From assembly GCF_040049275.1 (NCBI RefSeq), contig NZ_JBDZDT010000009.1:62001-126000 (forward strand): a stretch of DNA of 64,000 nucleotides. Direction: 5' to 3'. The notes under the pieces were generated by a model. It made no database searches. It was not told the DNA's origin and saw only the letters and a list, made by a program, of their open reading frames with translations. The position numbers and the translations under genes are program-made. Within the stretch, counting starts at the first letter, position 1. Every line of letters begins with the position of its first letter. This document shows, in pieces, positions 1 through 8,432 of this stretch. Source of the stretch: Aquabacter sp040049275 (GTDB lineage Bacteria > Pseudomonadota > Alphaproteobacteria > Rhizobiales > Xanthobacteraceae).

Positions 1-83
1 GCCGTAAATGGTATCGGGGGAATGCATGCGGGGCTCCATGACGGAGCCTTACTTAAGTCCTTCCCGCCGCCGCGCAACGTTTG

Positions 84-878
84 TCATGCGAGCTTCAGGA
101 AATCGCGCACCGCCTTGGTGAAGGCGTCGGGCACCTCAACCATGGGGCAATGGCCGGAAAGGGCGATTTCCTGGAGCCGCGCGCCAGGGATTGCCTCGGC
201 GATCTTGCGTGCGAAAGGCGGGGCGAAGAAGCGGTCGTCCGGCGTGTACAAAACCAGAGTGCGCGCCTTGATTGCACCGAGGCGGTCCAGCGTGTCTACG
301 TTGGCGCAGGCATCCGCCTGCCGCTCGAAGGCGGAGATTTCCTGCAAGGGGCTTGCGGCCAGCGCCTGACGGGCAATGGTCTCCAGCGGCACGCTTGCCA
401 GCGTCACCTGGCCGAGGGTGAAGGTCGCGAGCGTCGAGACAAAGGTCACCTCGTCCGCGATCTCCCGCCGGAGCCGCTTCAGAAGGCCCAGGACCTCGAT
501 CGTGTAGCCGTCCTGCCGCGCCAGGGAGTTGGTGAGGATCAGGCTGTCCACCCGCTCCGGCGCCATCAGCGCCAGTTCCTGGGCGATCGCGCCGCCCATG
601 GAATGGCCGAGCACATGGGCGCGTTCGATGCCGGCGGCATCCATCACCGCCAGCGCGTCCCCCGCCATGTCGGCGACCGTATAGGGGCCGTCCGCCCGGC
701 CGCTCGCCGCCATGTCGCGGTTGTCGAAGCTCAGGGTGGTGAAATCGGAGAGGAGCGGCCGGCTCAGCCCCCAGAAGATGCGGTCCGCCGCCAGCCCGCC
801 GATGATGAGCAGCGGTGGGCCGCGCCCCTCCACGTCATAAGCGAGCTTGATGCCGTCGTGGGAGGTGAAGAGGTCCAT
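84..878 (-). CDS. alpha/beta hydrolase
   Basis: 264 residues, the usual length for a single-domain alpha/beta-fold hydrolase. Visible are the nucleophile elbow GHSMGG with Ser93, a likely acid in YTPDDRFF near residue 214, and a catalytic His in SGHCPM near residue 243. No signal peptide is seen, so it should be cytoplasmic. Family members include esterases, lactonases such as 3-oxoadipate enol-lactonase, and haloalkane dehalogenase relatives; the substrate cannot be read from the sequence. A membrane-protein gene lies 16 bases upstream on the same strand, so the two may be co-transcribed. Hydrolase fold certain, substrate unknown. Confidence 0.85.
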   Translation of the reverse strand: MDLFTSHDGIKLAYDVEGRGPPLLIIGGLAADRIFWGLSRPLLSDFTTLSFDNRDMAASGRADGPYTVADMAGDALAVMDAAGIERAHVLGHSMGGAIAQELALMAPERVDSLILTNSLARQDGYTIEVLGLLKRLRREIADEVTFVSTLATFTLGQVTLASVPLETIARQALAASPLQEISAFERQADACANVDTLDRLGAIKARTLVLYTPDDRFFAPPFARKIAEAIPGARLQEIALSGHCPMVEVPDAFTKAVRDFLKLA

Positions 879-894
879 GGTGCCGCCGGAACCT

Positions 895-1482
895 TCAGGT
901 GAGGGTGTTCAGCAGCCAGCCGATCCAGAAGAACTGGTCCACCAGCGCCAGAAGAAGAAAGGCCGCATGAAAGCGCGGGTTCCGCGTCCGCATGGCGACG
1001 AGGCAGCCGCTGACCATCACGACAGCTTCGACACCCTCGATCAGACCGACGAACTGTACATACTCCACGCCCTTCAGGAAGGTATCTCCAACATCCATGA
1101 CATGCGAGACCGCAAGAATGCCGAAGAACCATTTCCGCTTTGCGTAAAAATAATCGTGATAACTGGGATACTGGCTGAGATGATCGGGAAATAGCAGGAC
1201 ACACATAAAGTAGAACTGACTTGTATAAGCCAATACGAAAAAATAGACCATAAAGGTCCAATTTTCGATGGTCGAAAGACGATACTCCCACCACCAGAAC
1301 AGAATGGCGCCGAGCAAGGTGCTGGCCGCCCAGCCGAGATGGACCGGGCTGACCCGATGTTCCGTGGGATGCTGGATGAACTTGGCAAAGCCGCTCAACA
1401 GGCGCGTGATGCTGAGGCCGAGGATCATCCCCATGACCACGCGCACGTGAAAATAAAGCTGCGGATCGTGTCCGGCCGCCAT
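895..1482 (-). CDS. hypothetical integral membrane protein
   Basis: 195 residues that I do not recognise as a named family. Several hydrophobic segments are visible: about residues 14-28, a longer run around 48-65, one around 72-95 and a last one near 165-190, so four to six membrane helices are likely. Aromatic residues are abundant, including a WWWEY stretch near residue 63. The start is the ATG at 1482; an alternative upstream start would give an implausible arginine-rich extension. It sits directly upstream of the hydrolase gene on the same strand and divergent from hisB. Function unknown; coding status supported by length, hydrophobic pattern and context. Confidence 0.65.
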   Translation of the reverse strand: MAAGHDPQLYFHVRVVMGMILGLSITRLLSGFAKFIQHPTEHRVSPVHLGWAASTLLGAILFWWWEYRLSTIENWTFMVYFFVLAYTSQFYFMCVLLFPDHLSQYPSYHDYFYAKRKWFFGILAVSHVMDVGDTFLKGVEYVQFVGLIEGVEAVVMVSGCLVAMRTRNPRFHAAFLLLALVDQFFWIGWLLNTLT

Positions 1483-1612
1483 GTCGCCCCGCCCTGCCCT
1501 TCCGCTGTTTAGGAAGTTCGCCGGAGGCAGGCAAGGCGATTGGTTGTCATGCTACCGCCATATGGCATTGCAGCACGCGACCTGCTAGAACGCGCGGCCT
1601 TGGAGGAGTTCC

Positions 1613-2206
1613 ATGCGTAAGGCCGAAATCGTTCGCGAGACGAAAGAGACGCAGGTGCACCTTTCCGTCGACCTCGACGGGACGGGCAGCGCCACCGTGT
1701 CCACGGGCATCGGCTTCCTCGACCATATGCTCGACCTTCTCGCCCGCCACGCCCGCTTCGACCTGAAGGTGGAGGCCAAGGGCGACCTGCACGTGGATTT
1801 CCACCACACCGCGGAAGACGTGGGCATCGTGCTCGGCCAGGCGGTGAAGCGCGCGCTCGGCGAGATGCGCGGCGTCACCCGCTATGCGGACGTGCACCTG
1901 CCCATGGACGAGACGCTGACCCGCGTCGCCCTCGACATCTCGGGCCGCCCCTTCCTGGTGTTCCGCACGTCCTTCCCGACGCAGAAGATCGGCGAGTTCG
2001 ACACCGAGCTGGTGCGCGAATTCTTCCAGGCGTTCGCCTCGAACGCCGGCGTGACGCTGCATGTGGAGACTTTGTACGGCGAGAACAGCCACCATATAGC
2101 GGAGAGCTGCTTTAAGGGCCTCGCCCGCGCCTTGCGTGCTGCGGTCGCCATCGACCCTGCGGCGGCGGGCGAGATCCCTTCCACCAAGGGCGCCCTTGGC
2201 GTCTGA
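1613..2206 (+). CDS. hisB: imidazoleglycerol-phosphate dehydratase HisB
   Basis: Dehydrates imidazole glycerol phosphate to imidazole acetol phosphate in histidine synthesis, in the cytoplasm. At 197 residues it is the monofunctional form without a phosphatase domain. The metal-binding signatures are visible: GIGFLDHMLD near residues 35-44, DFHHTAEDVG near 62-71 and the C-terminal NSHHIAESCFK near 159-169. A ribosome site GGAGGAG precedes the ATG at 1613. First gene of a histidine run that continues with a DUF2628 gene, hisH and hisA. Identity firm. Confidence 0.97.
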   Translation: MRKAEIVRETKETQVHLSVDLDGTGSATVSTGIGFLDHMLDLLARHARFDLKVEAKGDLHVDFHHTAEDVGIVLGQAVKRALGEMRGVTRYADVHLPMDETLTRVALDISGRPFLVFRTSFPTQKIGEFDTELVREFFQAFASNAGVTLHVETLYGENSHHIAESCFKGLARALRAAVAIDPAAAGEIPSTKGALGV

Positions 2207-2231
2207 CTTTGGGCGTCTGAAGGAGGCCGGC

Positions 2232-2702
2232 ATGGCCATTTGGAGCGTGCTCACCAAGGAGCTGTCCGGCGAGAGCGAGACCCGCCGCGCGGAGCGGGTG
2301 GTGTTCCTGCGCGAAAAATTCTCCTTCGCCGCTTTCCTCTTCGCCCCCCTCGTTCTGCTGCGCTTCCGGCTCTGGCTGGCGTTCGCGGGCTATGTGGGGG
2401 TGATCGTTGCGGTGACGGTGCTGGACCATTTCATCGGTACCTCCGACAGTTTCGACACCACGGTGGTGATCGGCCTTCATCTTCTGGTGGCGCTGGAACT
2501 CTCCTCCCTGCGCAATCGGAAGCTGCGCCGCATTGGCTACATGGAGGCCGGCGTCGTGGTGGCCGACACCCAGGAAGCCGCCGAGCGGCGTTTCTTTGCC
2601 AACTATGAGCCCGCGCCGACATTCGATATCCAGCGCCCGCGTCCTCCGCGTGCCGGGCTCTCGAGCGTGATCGGCTCCTTCCCGGAGGCGCGCCCGTCAT
2701 GA
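2232..2702 (+). CDS. DUF2628 domain protein in the his operon
   Basis: 156 residues. The ATG at 2232, preceded by AAGGAGG, is chosen over upstream in-frame codons that would overlap the end of hisB. It begins MAIWSVLTKE and has two hydrophobic stretches, about residues 30-60 and 75-90, so it is probably an inner-membrane protein with cytoplasmic ends. The sequence type matches DUF2628 proteins often found between hisB and hisH in alphaproteobacteria. Its stop overlaps the hisH start as ATGA, indicating translational coupling. No biochemical role is known; involvement in histidine synthesis is inference from position alone. Confidence 0.85.
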   Translation: MAIWSVLTKELSGESETRRAERVVFLREKFSFAAFLFAPLVLLRFRLWLAFAGYVGVIVAVTVLDHFIGTSDSFDTTVVIGLHLLVALELSSLRNRKLRRIGYMEAGVVVADTQEAAERRFFANYEPAPTFDIQRPRPPRAGLSSVIGSFPEARPS

Positions 2703-3346
2703 CCGTCGCCATCGTCGATTACGGCTCCGGCAATCTGCACTCGGCGGCCAAAGCACTGGAGCGCGCGGCAGCCGAACTGGGCGCCGAGCGCATCACCGTC
2801 ACCAGCGACCCTGATGTGGTGCGCAGCGCCGAGCGCGTGGTGCTGCCCGGCGTCGGCGCCTTCGCGGACTGCCGCCGCGGGCTCGACGCCGTGCCCGGCA
2901 TGGTGGCGGCGCTGGACGAGGTGGTGCACGGCAAGGGCCGGCCCTTCCTCGGCATCTGCGTCGGCCTCCAGCTTCTGGCCGAGAAGGGCCTCGAGCATGG
3001 CGAGAGCCCTGGCCTCGGCTGGATCAAGGGCGAGGTGGACCGCATCGAGCCGTCCGACCCCGAGCTGAAGATCCCGCACATGGGCTGGAACACGCTTGAG
3101 CTTGCGCGGCCCCATGCTTTGCTGGACGGCATCCCCACAGGAGAAAAGGGCCTGCACGCTTATTTCGTCCACTCCTACCACATGCGGCTCACCGACCCCG
3201 CCGACCTCGTGGCCACCACCGACTATGGCGGCACCGTCACGGCGGTGGTGGCGCGGGACAATGTGGCCGGCACACAGTTCCACCCCGAGAAGAGCCAGAA
3301 ATTGGGCCTCGCCCTTCTCGCCAACTTTTTGAAATGGCGCCCGTGA
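2699..3346 (+). CDS. hisH: imidazole glycerol phosphate synthase glutamine amidotransferase subunit HisH
   Basis: Glutaminase subunit that supplies ammonia to HisF for making imidazole glycerol phosphate and AICAR. 215 residues, the normal size for a class I (triad) amidotransferase. The nucleophile is Cys87 in LGICVGLQLL; the second triad part lies in GTQFHPEKSQ near residue 197. The start overlaps the stop of the DUF2628 gene by four bases and its end overlaps hisA by 13 bases, so the genes are tightly coupled. Its partner hisF lies about 2.8 kb downstream beyond an inverted insertion. Confidence 0.97.
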   Translation: MTVAIVDYGSGNLHSAAKALERAAAELGAERITVTSDPDVVRSAERVVLPGVGAFADCRRGLDAVPGMVAALDEVVHGKGRPFLGICVGLQLLAEKGLEHGESPGLGWIKGEVDRIEPSDPELKIPHMGWNTLELARPHALLDGIPTGEKGLHAYFVHSYHMRLTDPADLVATTDYGGTVTAVVARDNVAGTQFHPEKSQKLGLALLANFLKWRP

Positions 3347-4071
3347 TCCTGTTTCCTGCCATCGATCTGAAGGACGGCCTCGCCGTGCGCCTGGAACAGG
3401 GCGACATGGCGCGGGCCACCGTGTTCAACCGCGACCCGGCCAGCCAGGCCGGCGAGTTCGAGAGCCTCGGCTTCCGCTATCTGCACCTCGTGGACCTGGA
3501 CGGTGCCTTCGCCGGCCGGCCGGTGAACGCGGCGGCGGTGGACCGGATTCTTGAGACCGTCTCCATCCCCGTGCAGCTGGGCGGCGGCATCCGCGACATC
3601 GCCACCATCGAGGCGTGGCTGGAGAAGGGCGTCACCCGCGTCATCCTCGGCACGGCGGCGGTGCGCGACCCGCAGCTGGTGAAGGACGCCGCCCGCGCCT
3701 ATCCCGGCCGCGTTGCCGTGGGCCTCGACGCCCGCGACGGCCGCGTGGCGGTAGAGGGCTGGGCGGAAACCTCCGACGTTCCCGTGGAAGATATCGGCCG
3801 GCGGTTCGAGGATGTGGGCGTGACCGCCATCATCTACACGGACATCGCCCGCGACGGCCTCATGAAGGGCCTGAACCTGGACGCCACCATCGCGCTCGCC
3901 GATGCGGTGAACATCCCCGTCATCGCCTCCGGCGGCCTCGGCTCGCTGGCGGACGTGGAAGCCCTGCTGGAGCCGCGCGCGAAGAAGCTCGCCGGCGCCA
4001 TCACGGGCCGGGCGCTCTATGACGGCCGGCTCGACCCGCGCGAAGCCCTGGCGTTGGTGGCGGGGCGGTAG
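3334..4071 (+). CDS. hisA: phosphoribosylformimino-5-aminoimidazole carboxamide ribotide isomerase HisA
   Basis: Isomerises ProFAR to PRFAR, the fourth step of histidine synthesis. 245 residues forming a (beta/alpha)8 barrel. The general base Asp lies in FPAIDLKDG near residue 11 and its counterpart in IYTDIARDG near residue 168; phosphate-binding glycines appear in LGGGIRD and IASGGLGS. The ATG lies inside the end of hisH (13-base overlap). This is the last gene of the first half of the histidine run; a paired palindromic repeat follows at 4098. Confidence 0.97.
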   Translation: MAPVILFPAIDLKDGLAVRLEQGDMARATVFNRDPASQAGEFESLGFRYLHLVDLDGAFAGRPVNAAAVDRILETVSIPVQLGGGIRDIATIEAWLEKGVTRVILGTAAVRDPQLVKDAARAYPGRVAVGLDARDGRVAVEGWAETSDVPVEDIGRRFEDVGVTAIIYTDIARDGLMKGLNLDATIALADAVNIPVIASGGLGSLADVEALLEPRAKKLAGAITGRALYDGRLDPREALALVAGR

Positions 4072-4097
4072 GATCAATCAGCGCTCTTTGATAAGCG

Positions 4098-4194
4098 CCG
4101 TCATGCCCGGGCTTGACCCGGGCATCCACGTCTCTCCTTTAAGCTGTATCTGGCGGAGCCCCGTGGATGGCCGGGACAAGCCCGGCCATGACGG
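4098..4194. repeat. paired palindromic repeat, family A, copy 1
   Basis: About 97 bases made of two related hairpins. The first pairs GCCCGGG with CCCGGGC around 4104-4123, the second pairs GGCCGGG with CCCGGCC around 4168-4188. The outer ends CCGTCATG and CATGACGG are inverted copies, and the two arms are joined by CATCCACG/CGTGGATG. It sits between the convergent 3' ends of hisA and the ECF42 gene. Near-identical copies are at 8291, 13841 and 34851. Confidence 0.85.
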
Positions 4195-4242
4195 TGGAAA
4201 TGCGGTGAAGCCACTCATCTCCGAAATATCGATCGGCCCCGG

Positions 4243-5499
4243 CTAACCCTCTGCCAACATAGCCCGGCGACGCTGGAGGAAGCGGCGCACCGCCGGGTCC
4301 GCCTCAAGGCCGATGGCGCGGGCATAGGCCTCGTCCGCCGCCACGCGCGCACCCGTCCGGTGCAGGAGGCTCGCCCGCGCGGCCCAGAAGGGCTGGTAGT
4401 TTTCGAGCCTCGCATCGCCAGCGACCGCATCGAGCAAGGCGAGCCCCGCGTCCGGCCCCTCCATCTCGGCCACCGCCGCCGCATGGTTCACCGCCACCAC
4501 CGGCGAGCCCGACACGCGCAGCAGATGGGCATAGATGGCGGCAATGGCCCGCCAGTCCGCGCTTCCGGCGATCCGCCGCACCGCATGGGCCGACTGCACC
4601 GCCGCCTCCATCTGGTAGCGGCCGCCCCCCTCCATGCGGCTGGCCCGGGCGAGCAGCGCCTCCGCCTCGTCCACCATGGCGCCGTCCCACAGGGCCGTGT
4701 CCTGCTCGGCGAGCGGCACATATTCGCCCTCCGCCGTGCGGCGGGCCGCCCGGCGCGCCTCGGCATGGAGCATGAGGGAGAGAAGCCCGAGGGCTTCCGG
4801 CTCCTGCGGGAACAGCGCGGCCACCAGCCGGCCGAGGAAGATGGCTTCCTCTGTCAGCCCCGCGCGGCGATCCTCCAGCCCGCCATGGCCCGACCAGCCC
4901 TCGGAGAACACCGCATAGACCGCCGCCAGCACCGCATCGAGGCGCCCCGCCAGCTCCGACGCGGCGGGGATATGGAAGGGAATGCCCGCCTGGCGAATCT
5001 TGGTCTTGGCCCGCAGGAGCCGCTGGCTCATGGCCGCGGGGGACACCAGGAAGGCGGAGGCGATCCGCGCCGCGTCGAAGCCCAGCACGGTCTGGAGCAT
5101 CAAAGGCGCGCGGATGCCGGCCTCGATGGCGGGATGGGCGCAGGCGAACATCAAGGCCAGCCGCCGGTCGGGAATATCCATGTCGCGCATCGCGTCTTCC
5201 GCCGCCTGCAGCTCGTCCGCCATCATGAGGAGGTGCGCGGACGCCCCGGCGCGCGTGCCGGCGCGGCGGACGGCATCGATCATCCGGCGCCGCGCCACCG
5301 CTAGCAGCCACGCCTCGGGACAGTCCGGCACGCCATTGGCATGCCAGTCCGCCAGCGCTGCTGCGAAGGCCTCGGACAATGCGTCCTCGGCCGCCGCCAC
5401 ATCGCGCGTGCGCGCCGCCAGATACGCGACGAGCTTGCCGTAGCTCTGCCGCGCCGCCGCCTCGGCGGCGCGGGGAGCATTGGCCGCCGCTTCAGCCAA
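4243..5499 (-). CDS. RNA polymerase sigma factor, ECF42-like, with C-terminal extension
   Basis: 418 residues, much longer than an ordinary ECF sigma factor of about 180. The N-terminal 170 residues carry sigma region 2 (residues about 10-80, with DALSEAFAAAL and PEAWLLAVARRRMID) and region 4 (about 110-165, with DAARIASAFLVSPAAMSQRL). The remaining 240 residues form a helical, TPR-like extension typical of ECF42 proteins, which are usually encoded with DGPF/YCII-type proteins and lack a classical anti-sigma factor. That pairing is present: the upstream YCII gene overlaps this start by eight bases. Targets and the inducing signal are unknown. The pair lies inverted between hisA and hisF. Confidence 0.88.
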   Translation of the reverse strand: MAEAAANAPRAAEAAARQSYGKLVAYLAARTRDVAAAEDALSEAFAAALADWHANGVPDCPEAWLLAVARRRMIDAVRRAGTRAGASAHLLMMADELQAAEDAMRDMDIPDRRLALMFACAHPAIEAGIRAPLMLQTVLGFDAARIASAFLVSPAAMSQRLLRAKTKIRQAGIPFHIPAASELAGRLDAVLAAVYAVFSEGWSGHGGLEDRRAGLTEEAIFLGRLVAALFPQEPEALGLLSLMLHAEARRAARRTAEGEYVPLAEQDTALWDGAMVDEAEALLARASRMEGGGRYQMEAAVQSAHAVRRIAGSADWRAIAAIYAHLLRVSGSPVVAVNHAAAVAEMEGPDAGLALLDAVAGDARLENYQPFWAARASLLHRTGARVAADEAYARAIGLEADPAVRRFLQRRRAMLAEG

Positions 5500-5887
5500 C
5501 GCTCTGCGCGACCGGCTGGTAGCTCATGGGGCAGGGGTCAGCCGAGGGCCATATGGGCCGCACCTCCACCGTGCCATGGGTCGCGCCGGGGCAGCGGGCC
5601 GCCCAGGCGAGCGCGGCGTCGAGATCCGGCACGTCGATCACGAGGAACCCGCCCAATTGCTCCTTGGTGTCGGCATAAGGCCCGTCGAGCACCTGGGTCT
5701 TGCCGTCCGCCACCCGCACGGCGGTGGCGGCGCTGGAGCGCTGCAGCCGGTCGCCGCCCACCATGATGCCCGCCTTGCGCAGCGCCTCGCCATAGGCGCC
5801 ATAGGCCGACATCAATTCCTCACGCTGCCCGCTCGACATGGCGTCGAACTTCGATTCATTCCCGTAGATCATCAGAACATATTTCAT
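5492..5887 (-). CDS. YCII-related (DGPF domain) protein
   Basis: 131 residues beginning MKYVLMIYG, with the family signature DGPYADTKEQLGGF near residues 67-80. This is the YCII-related ferredoxin-like fold; DGPF proteins are the usual partners of ECF42 sigma factors, although their role in signalling is not settled. The gene overlaps the sigma-factor start by eight bases, so the two are almost certainly one transcript, transcribed toward the hisA end. The promoter should be in 5888-6127, divergent from hisF. Confidence 0.88.
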   Translation of the reverse strand: MKYVLMIYGNESKFDAMSSGQREELMSAYGAYGEALRKAGIMVGGDRLQRSSAATAVRVADGKTQVLDGPYADTKEQLGGFLVIDVPDLDAALAWAARCPGATHGTVEVRPIWPSADPCPMSYQPVAQSVG

Positions 5888-6127
5888 GGCCGCGTCCCTT
5901 CATCTGGAGCAGACATTGCCCGGCCGGCGCATCCGGCCGCCCCCAAGACGCGCGAGGCGGCGCCCATCCGACAGCACTTGCGAAGAATTCCTGCAAGTTC
6001 ACGGGAGCGTCCAGCCTCCGCTACGGCACCTTACGCAAGGACAATGCTGCCGTGCAGCGCCAAAAGATGACACCAGCGCTGAATTCGGCCATACGTTCCC
6101 GCCACTCGCTAGAATTACCCCAGGTCC

Positions 6128-6904
6128 ATGCTGAAAGTCCGCGTTATTCCCTGCCTCGACGTGAAGGACGGTCGCGTCGTCAAAGGTGTCCAATTCGTCG
6201 ATCTGCGCGATGCCGGCGATCCGGTGGAAGCCGCCCGCGCCTATGACGCGGCGGGCGCCGATGAATTGACCTTCCTCGACATCACCGCCAGCCACGAGGA
6301 CCGGGGCACCATCCTCGACGTGGTCCGCCGCACCGCCGAGCAATGCTTCATGCCGCTCACCGTGGGCGGCGGCGTGCGCACGGTGGACGATGTGCGCACC
6401 CTCCTGAATGCGGGCGCGGACAAGGTCTCCATCAACACCGCCGCCGTTAACCGCCGCGCCTTCGTGGGCGAGGCGGCGGAGAAGTTCGGCGAGCAGTGCA
6501 TCGTGGTGGCCATCGACGCCAAGAAGGTGAGCGGGTCGGATGAAGAGGCCCGCTGGGAGATCTTCACCCATGGCGGGCGCAAGCCCACCGGCATCGACGC
6601 CATCCATTATGCCCGCGAGGTGGTGGACCTGGGCGCCGGCGAGATCCTGCTAACCTCCATGGACCGCGACGGCACCGGCCTCGGCTTCGACACGGCGCTG
6701 ACCCGCGCGGTGTCGGACGCAGTGCATGTGCCTGTTATCGCCTCGGGCGGCGTCGGCACGCTGGATCACATGGTGGACGGCATCAAAGAGGGCGGCGCCT
6801 CGGCGGTGCTCGCCGCCTCCATCTTCCATTTCGGCACCTTCACGGTGCGTCAGGCCAAGGCCCGGCTCGCGGAAGCGGGCCTGCCGGTGCGGCTCGACGT
6901 GTGA
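6128..6904 (+). CDS. hisF: imidazole glycerol phosphate synthase cyclase subunit HisF
   Basis: Cyclase subunit that combines PRFAR with ammonia from HisH to give imidazole glycerol phosphate and AICAR. 258 residues, (beta/alpha)8 barrel. The catalytic Asp11 lies in PCLDVKDG and the second Asp in LLTSMDRDGTG near residue 180. Phosphate-binding glycines appear in TVGGGVRT and IASGGVG. It is separated from hisH-hisA by the inverted ECF42/YCII pair and must have its own promoter in 5888-6127. hisE follows 12 bases downstream. Confidence 0.97.
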   Translation: MLKVRVIPCLDVKDGRVVKGVQFVDLRDAGDPVEAARAYDAAGADELTFLDITASHEDRGTILDVVRRTAEQCFMPLTVGGGVRTVDDVRTLLNAGADKVSINTAAVNRRAFVGEAAEKFGEQCIVVAIDAKKVSGSDEEARWEIFTHGGRKPTGIDAIHYAREVVDLGAGEILLTSMDRDGTGLGFDTALTRAVSDAVHVPVIASGGVGTLDHMVDGIKEGGASAVLAASIFHFGTFTVRQAKARLAEAGLPVRLDV

Positions 6905-6916
6905 CGGGGGATCACC

Positions 6917-7240
6917 ATGGCTGAAGACCGCGTCACGCTGCTGGATCTGGAACGCATCATCGCCTCTCGCGCGCAGGCGGATGCGGGTGCATCCTACACC
7001 CGCTCGCTCCTGGACAAGGGCGTCGCCAAATGCGCCCAGAAGCTCGGCGAAGAGAGCGTCGAGACAGTGATCGCCGCCCTTTCGGGCGATGATGCCGCGC
7101 TTGTCGCGGAAACGTCAGACTTGCTGTATCATCTTGCCGTGTTGCTGCATGCGCGCGGTGTCTCCCTCGACGACGTCCACGCCGAGCTCGCACGCCGCAC
7201 GCGGCAGTCCGGGCTTGCGGAAAAGGCGTCACGAGGCTGA
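6917..7240 (+). CDS. hisE: phosphoribosyl-ATP diphosphatase HisE
   Basis: Hydrolyses phosphoribosyl-ATP to phosphoribosyl-AMP, the second step of histidine synthesis. 107 residues, all-helical MazG-like fold. Visible metal-site residues are in KLGEESVETVIAAL near residues 39-52 and ETSDLLYHLAVLL near 65-77. It is a stand-alone enzyme, not fused to HisI, as is usual in alphaproteobacteria. A GGGGATCACC ribosome site precedes the ATG; coaA follows six bases after the stop. Confidence 0.95.
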   Translation: MAEDRVTLLDLERIIASRAQADAGASYTRSLLDKGVAKCAQKLGEESVETVIAALSGDDAALVAETSDLLYHLAVLLHARGVSLDDVHAELARRTRQSGLAEKASRG

Positions 7241-7246
7241 GCCAAG

Positions 7247-8230
7247 ATGCCGGGGAAGCTCACCATGGACCAGCGCATCGACCACGGCCTCTCGCCCTAT
7301 CGCAATTTCACGCGCGATGAATGGGCCGTGCTCCGCCAGGACACACCCATGCCCCTGCGGACGGAGGAGATCGTCCGCCTCCAGGGCCTCAACGACCGGC
7401 TGTCCCTGAAGGAGGTGGAGGAGATCTACCTTCCCCTCTCGCGCCTGCTCTCGCTCTATGTGGGCGCGACCCAGAAGCTGTTCCGGGCCATGAGCCACTT
7501 CCTGGACCACGCCCATCCCAATGGCGACGGGAAGATGCCCTACATCATCGGGGTGGCCGGCTCGGTGGCGGCGGGCAAGTCCACCACCGCCCGCGTGCTC
7601 CAGGCCCTGCTCGCCCGCTGGCCCAACACGCCCAAGGTGGACCTCGTGACCACCGATGGCTTCCTCCTGCCCAATGCCGTGCTGGAGCGCGAGGGGTTGA
7701 TGGAGAAGAAGGGCTTTCCGGAGAGCTACGACCTCCCCCTCCTCCTGCGCTTCCTCACCGACATCAAGGCCGGGCTCCGGCCGGTGCGGGCGCCGCTCTA
7801 CAGCCATTTCTTCTACGACGTGATGCCCGACCAGAGCGTCGAGGTGGACCGCCCCGACATCCTCATCGTCGAGGGCCTCAACGTGCTCCAGACCGGCCGG
7901 CCGCCGCGCGACGGGGGCGGCATCCCCTTCGTCTCCGACTTCTTCGACTTCTCGGTCTATATCGACGCGGACGAGGACGTGCTGGAGCGCTGGTATGTGG
8001 AGCGCTTCATGCGCCTGCGCGAGACCGCTTTCCGCGACCCGCTCTCCTACTTCCACCGCTATTCGGAACTGACCGATGCGGAGGCGCGGGCGACCGCGCT
8101 GTCCATCTGGAACCGCATCAATCTGCCGAACCTGAAGGAAAACGTCCTTCCCACCCGGCAGCGCGCCGACCTCATCCTGCGCAAGGCGGGGGATCATGAG
8201 ATCGCCGAGGTGTCGTTACGGAAGCTGTGA
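7247..8230 (+). CDS. coaA: pantothenate kinase, type I (CoaA)
   Basis: Phosphorylates pantothenate with ATP, the first committed and usually rate-setting step of coenzyme A synthesis. 327 residues, close to the family norm of about 316. The Walker A motif GSVAAGKST lies near residues 104-112; DLVTTDGFL near 140 and HFFYDV near 186 match the substrate-binding region of type I PanK. The ATG at 7247 gives a six-residue longer N-terminus than a second ATG at 7265, and either could be used. It ends the hisF-hisE-coaA run, an order common in Rhizobiales. Confidence 0.95.
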   Translation: MPGKLTMDQRIDHGLSPYRNFTRDEWAVLRQDTPMPLRTEEIVRLQGLNDRLSLKEVEEIYLPLSRLLSLYVGATQKLFRAMSHFLDHAHPNGDGKMPYIIGVAGSVAAGKSTTARVLQALLARWPNTPKVDLVTTDGFLLPNAVLEREGLMEKKGFPESYDLPLLLRFLTDIKAGLRPVRAPLYSHFFYDVMPDQSVEVDRPDILIVEGLNVLQTGRPPRDGGGIPFVSDFFDFSVYIDADEDVLERWYVERFMRLRETAFRDPLSYFHRYSELTDAEARATALSIWNRINLPNLKENVLPTRQRADLILRKAGDHEIAEVSLRKL

Positions 8231-8290
8231 GGTGCGGCCTGCCCGAACGCTACAATCGCCTTAATCGCCTTTCTATCTCCCATTAAGCAA

Positions 8291-8387
8291 CCGTCATGCC
8301 CGGGCTTGTCCCGGGCATCCACGTCTCGCCATCGGCCTGAACCTAGCGGAGCCGCGTGGATGGCCGGGTCAAGCCCGGCCATGACGG
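8291..8387. repeat. paired palindromic repeat, family A, copy 2
   Basis: Same architecture as the copy at 4098: CCGTCATGCCCGGGC hairpin, CATCCACG linker, then GTGGATGGCCGGG hairpin ending CATGACGG. It lies between the convergent 3' ends of coaA and the GlxA-like regulator. The centre between the two arms differs from copy 1, so only the palindromic arms are conserved. Confidence 0.85.
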
Positions 8388-8432
8388 CAAGGTAAAGGGA
8401 CCAAGCGGCTCACTTGCAGACGCGGGTTGGCC

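Noticed and set aside
32..48. Hairpin GGCTCC/GGAGCC near the left edge
   Set aside because: Six-base stem without a T-run and with no visible gene end to serve; could be a terminator of a gene outside the window.
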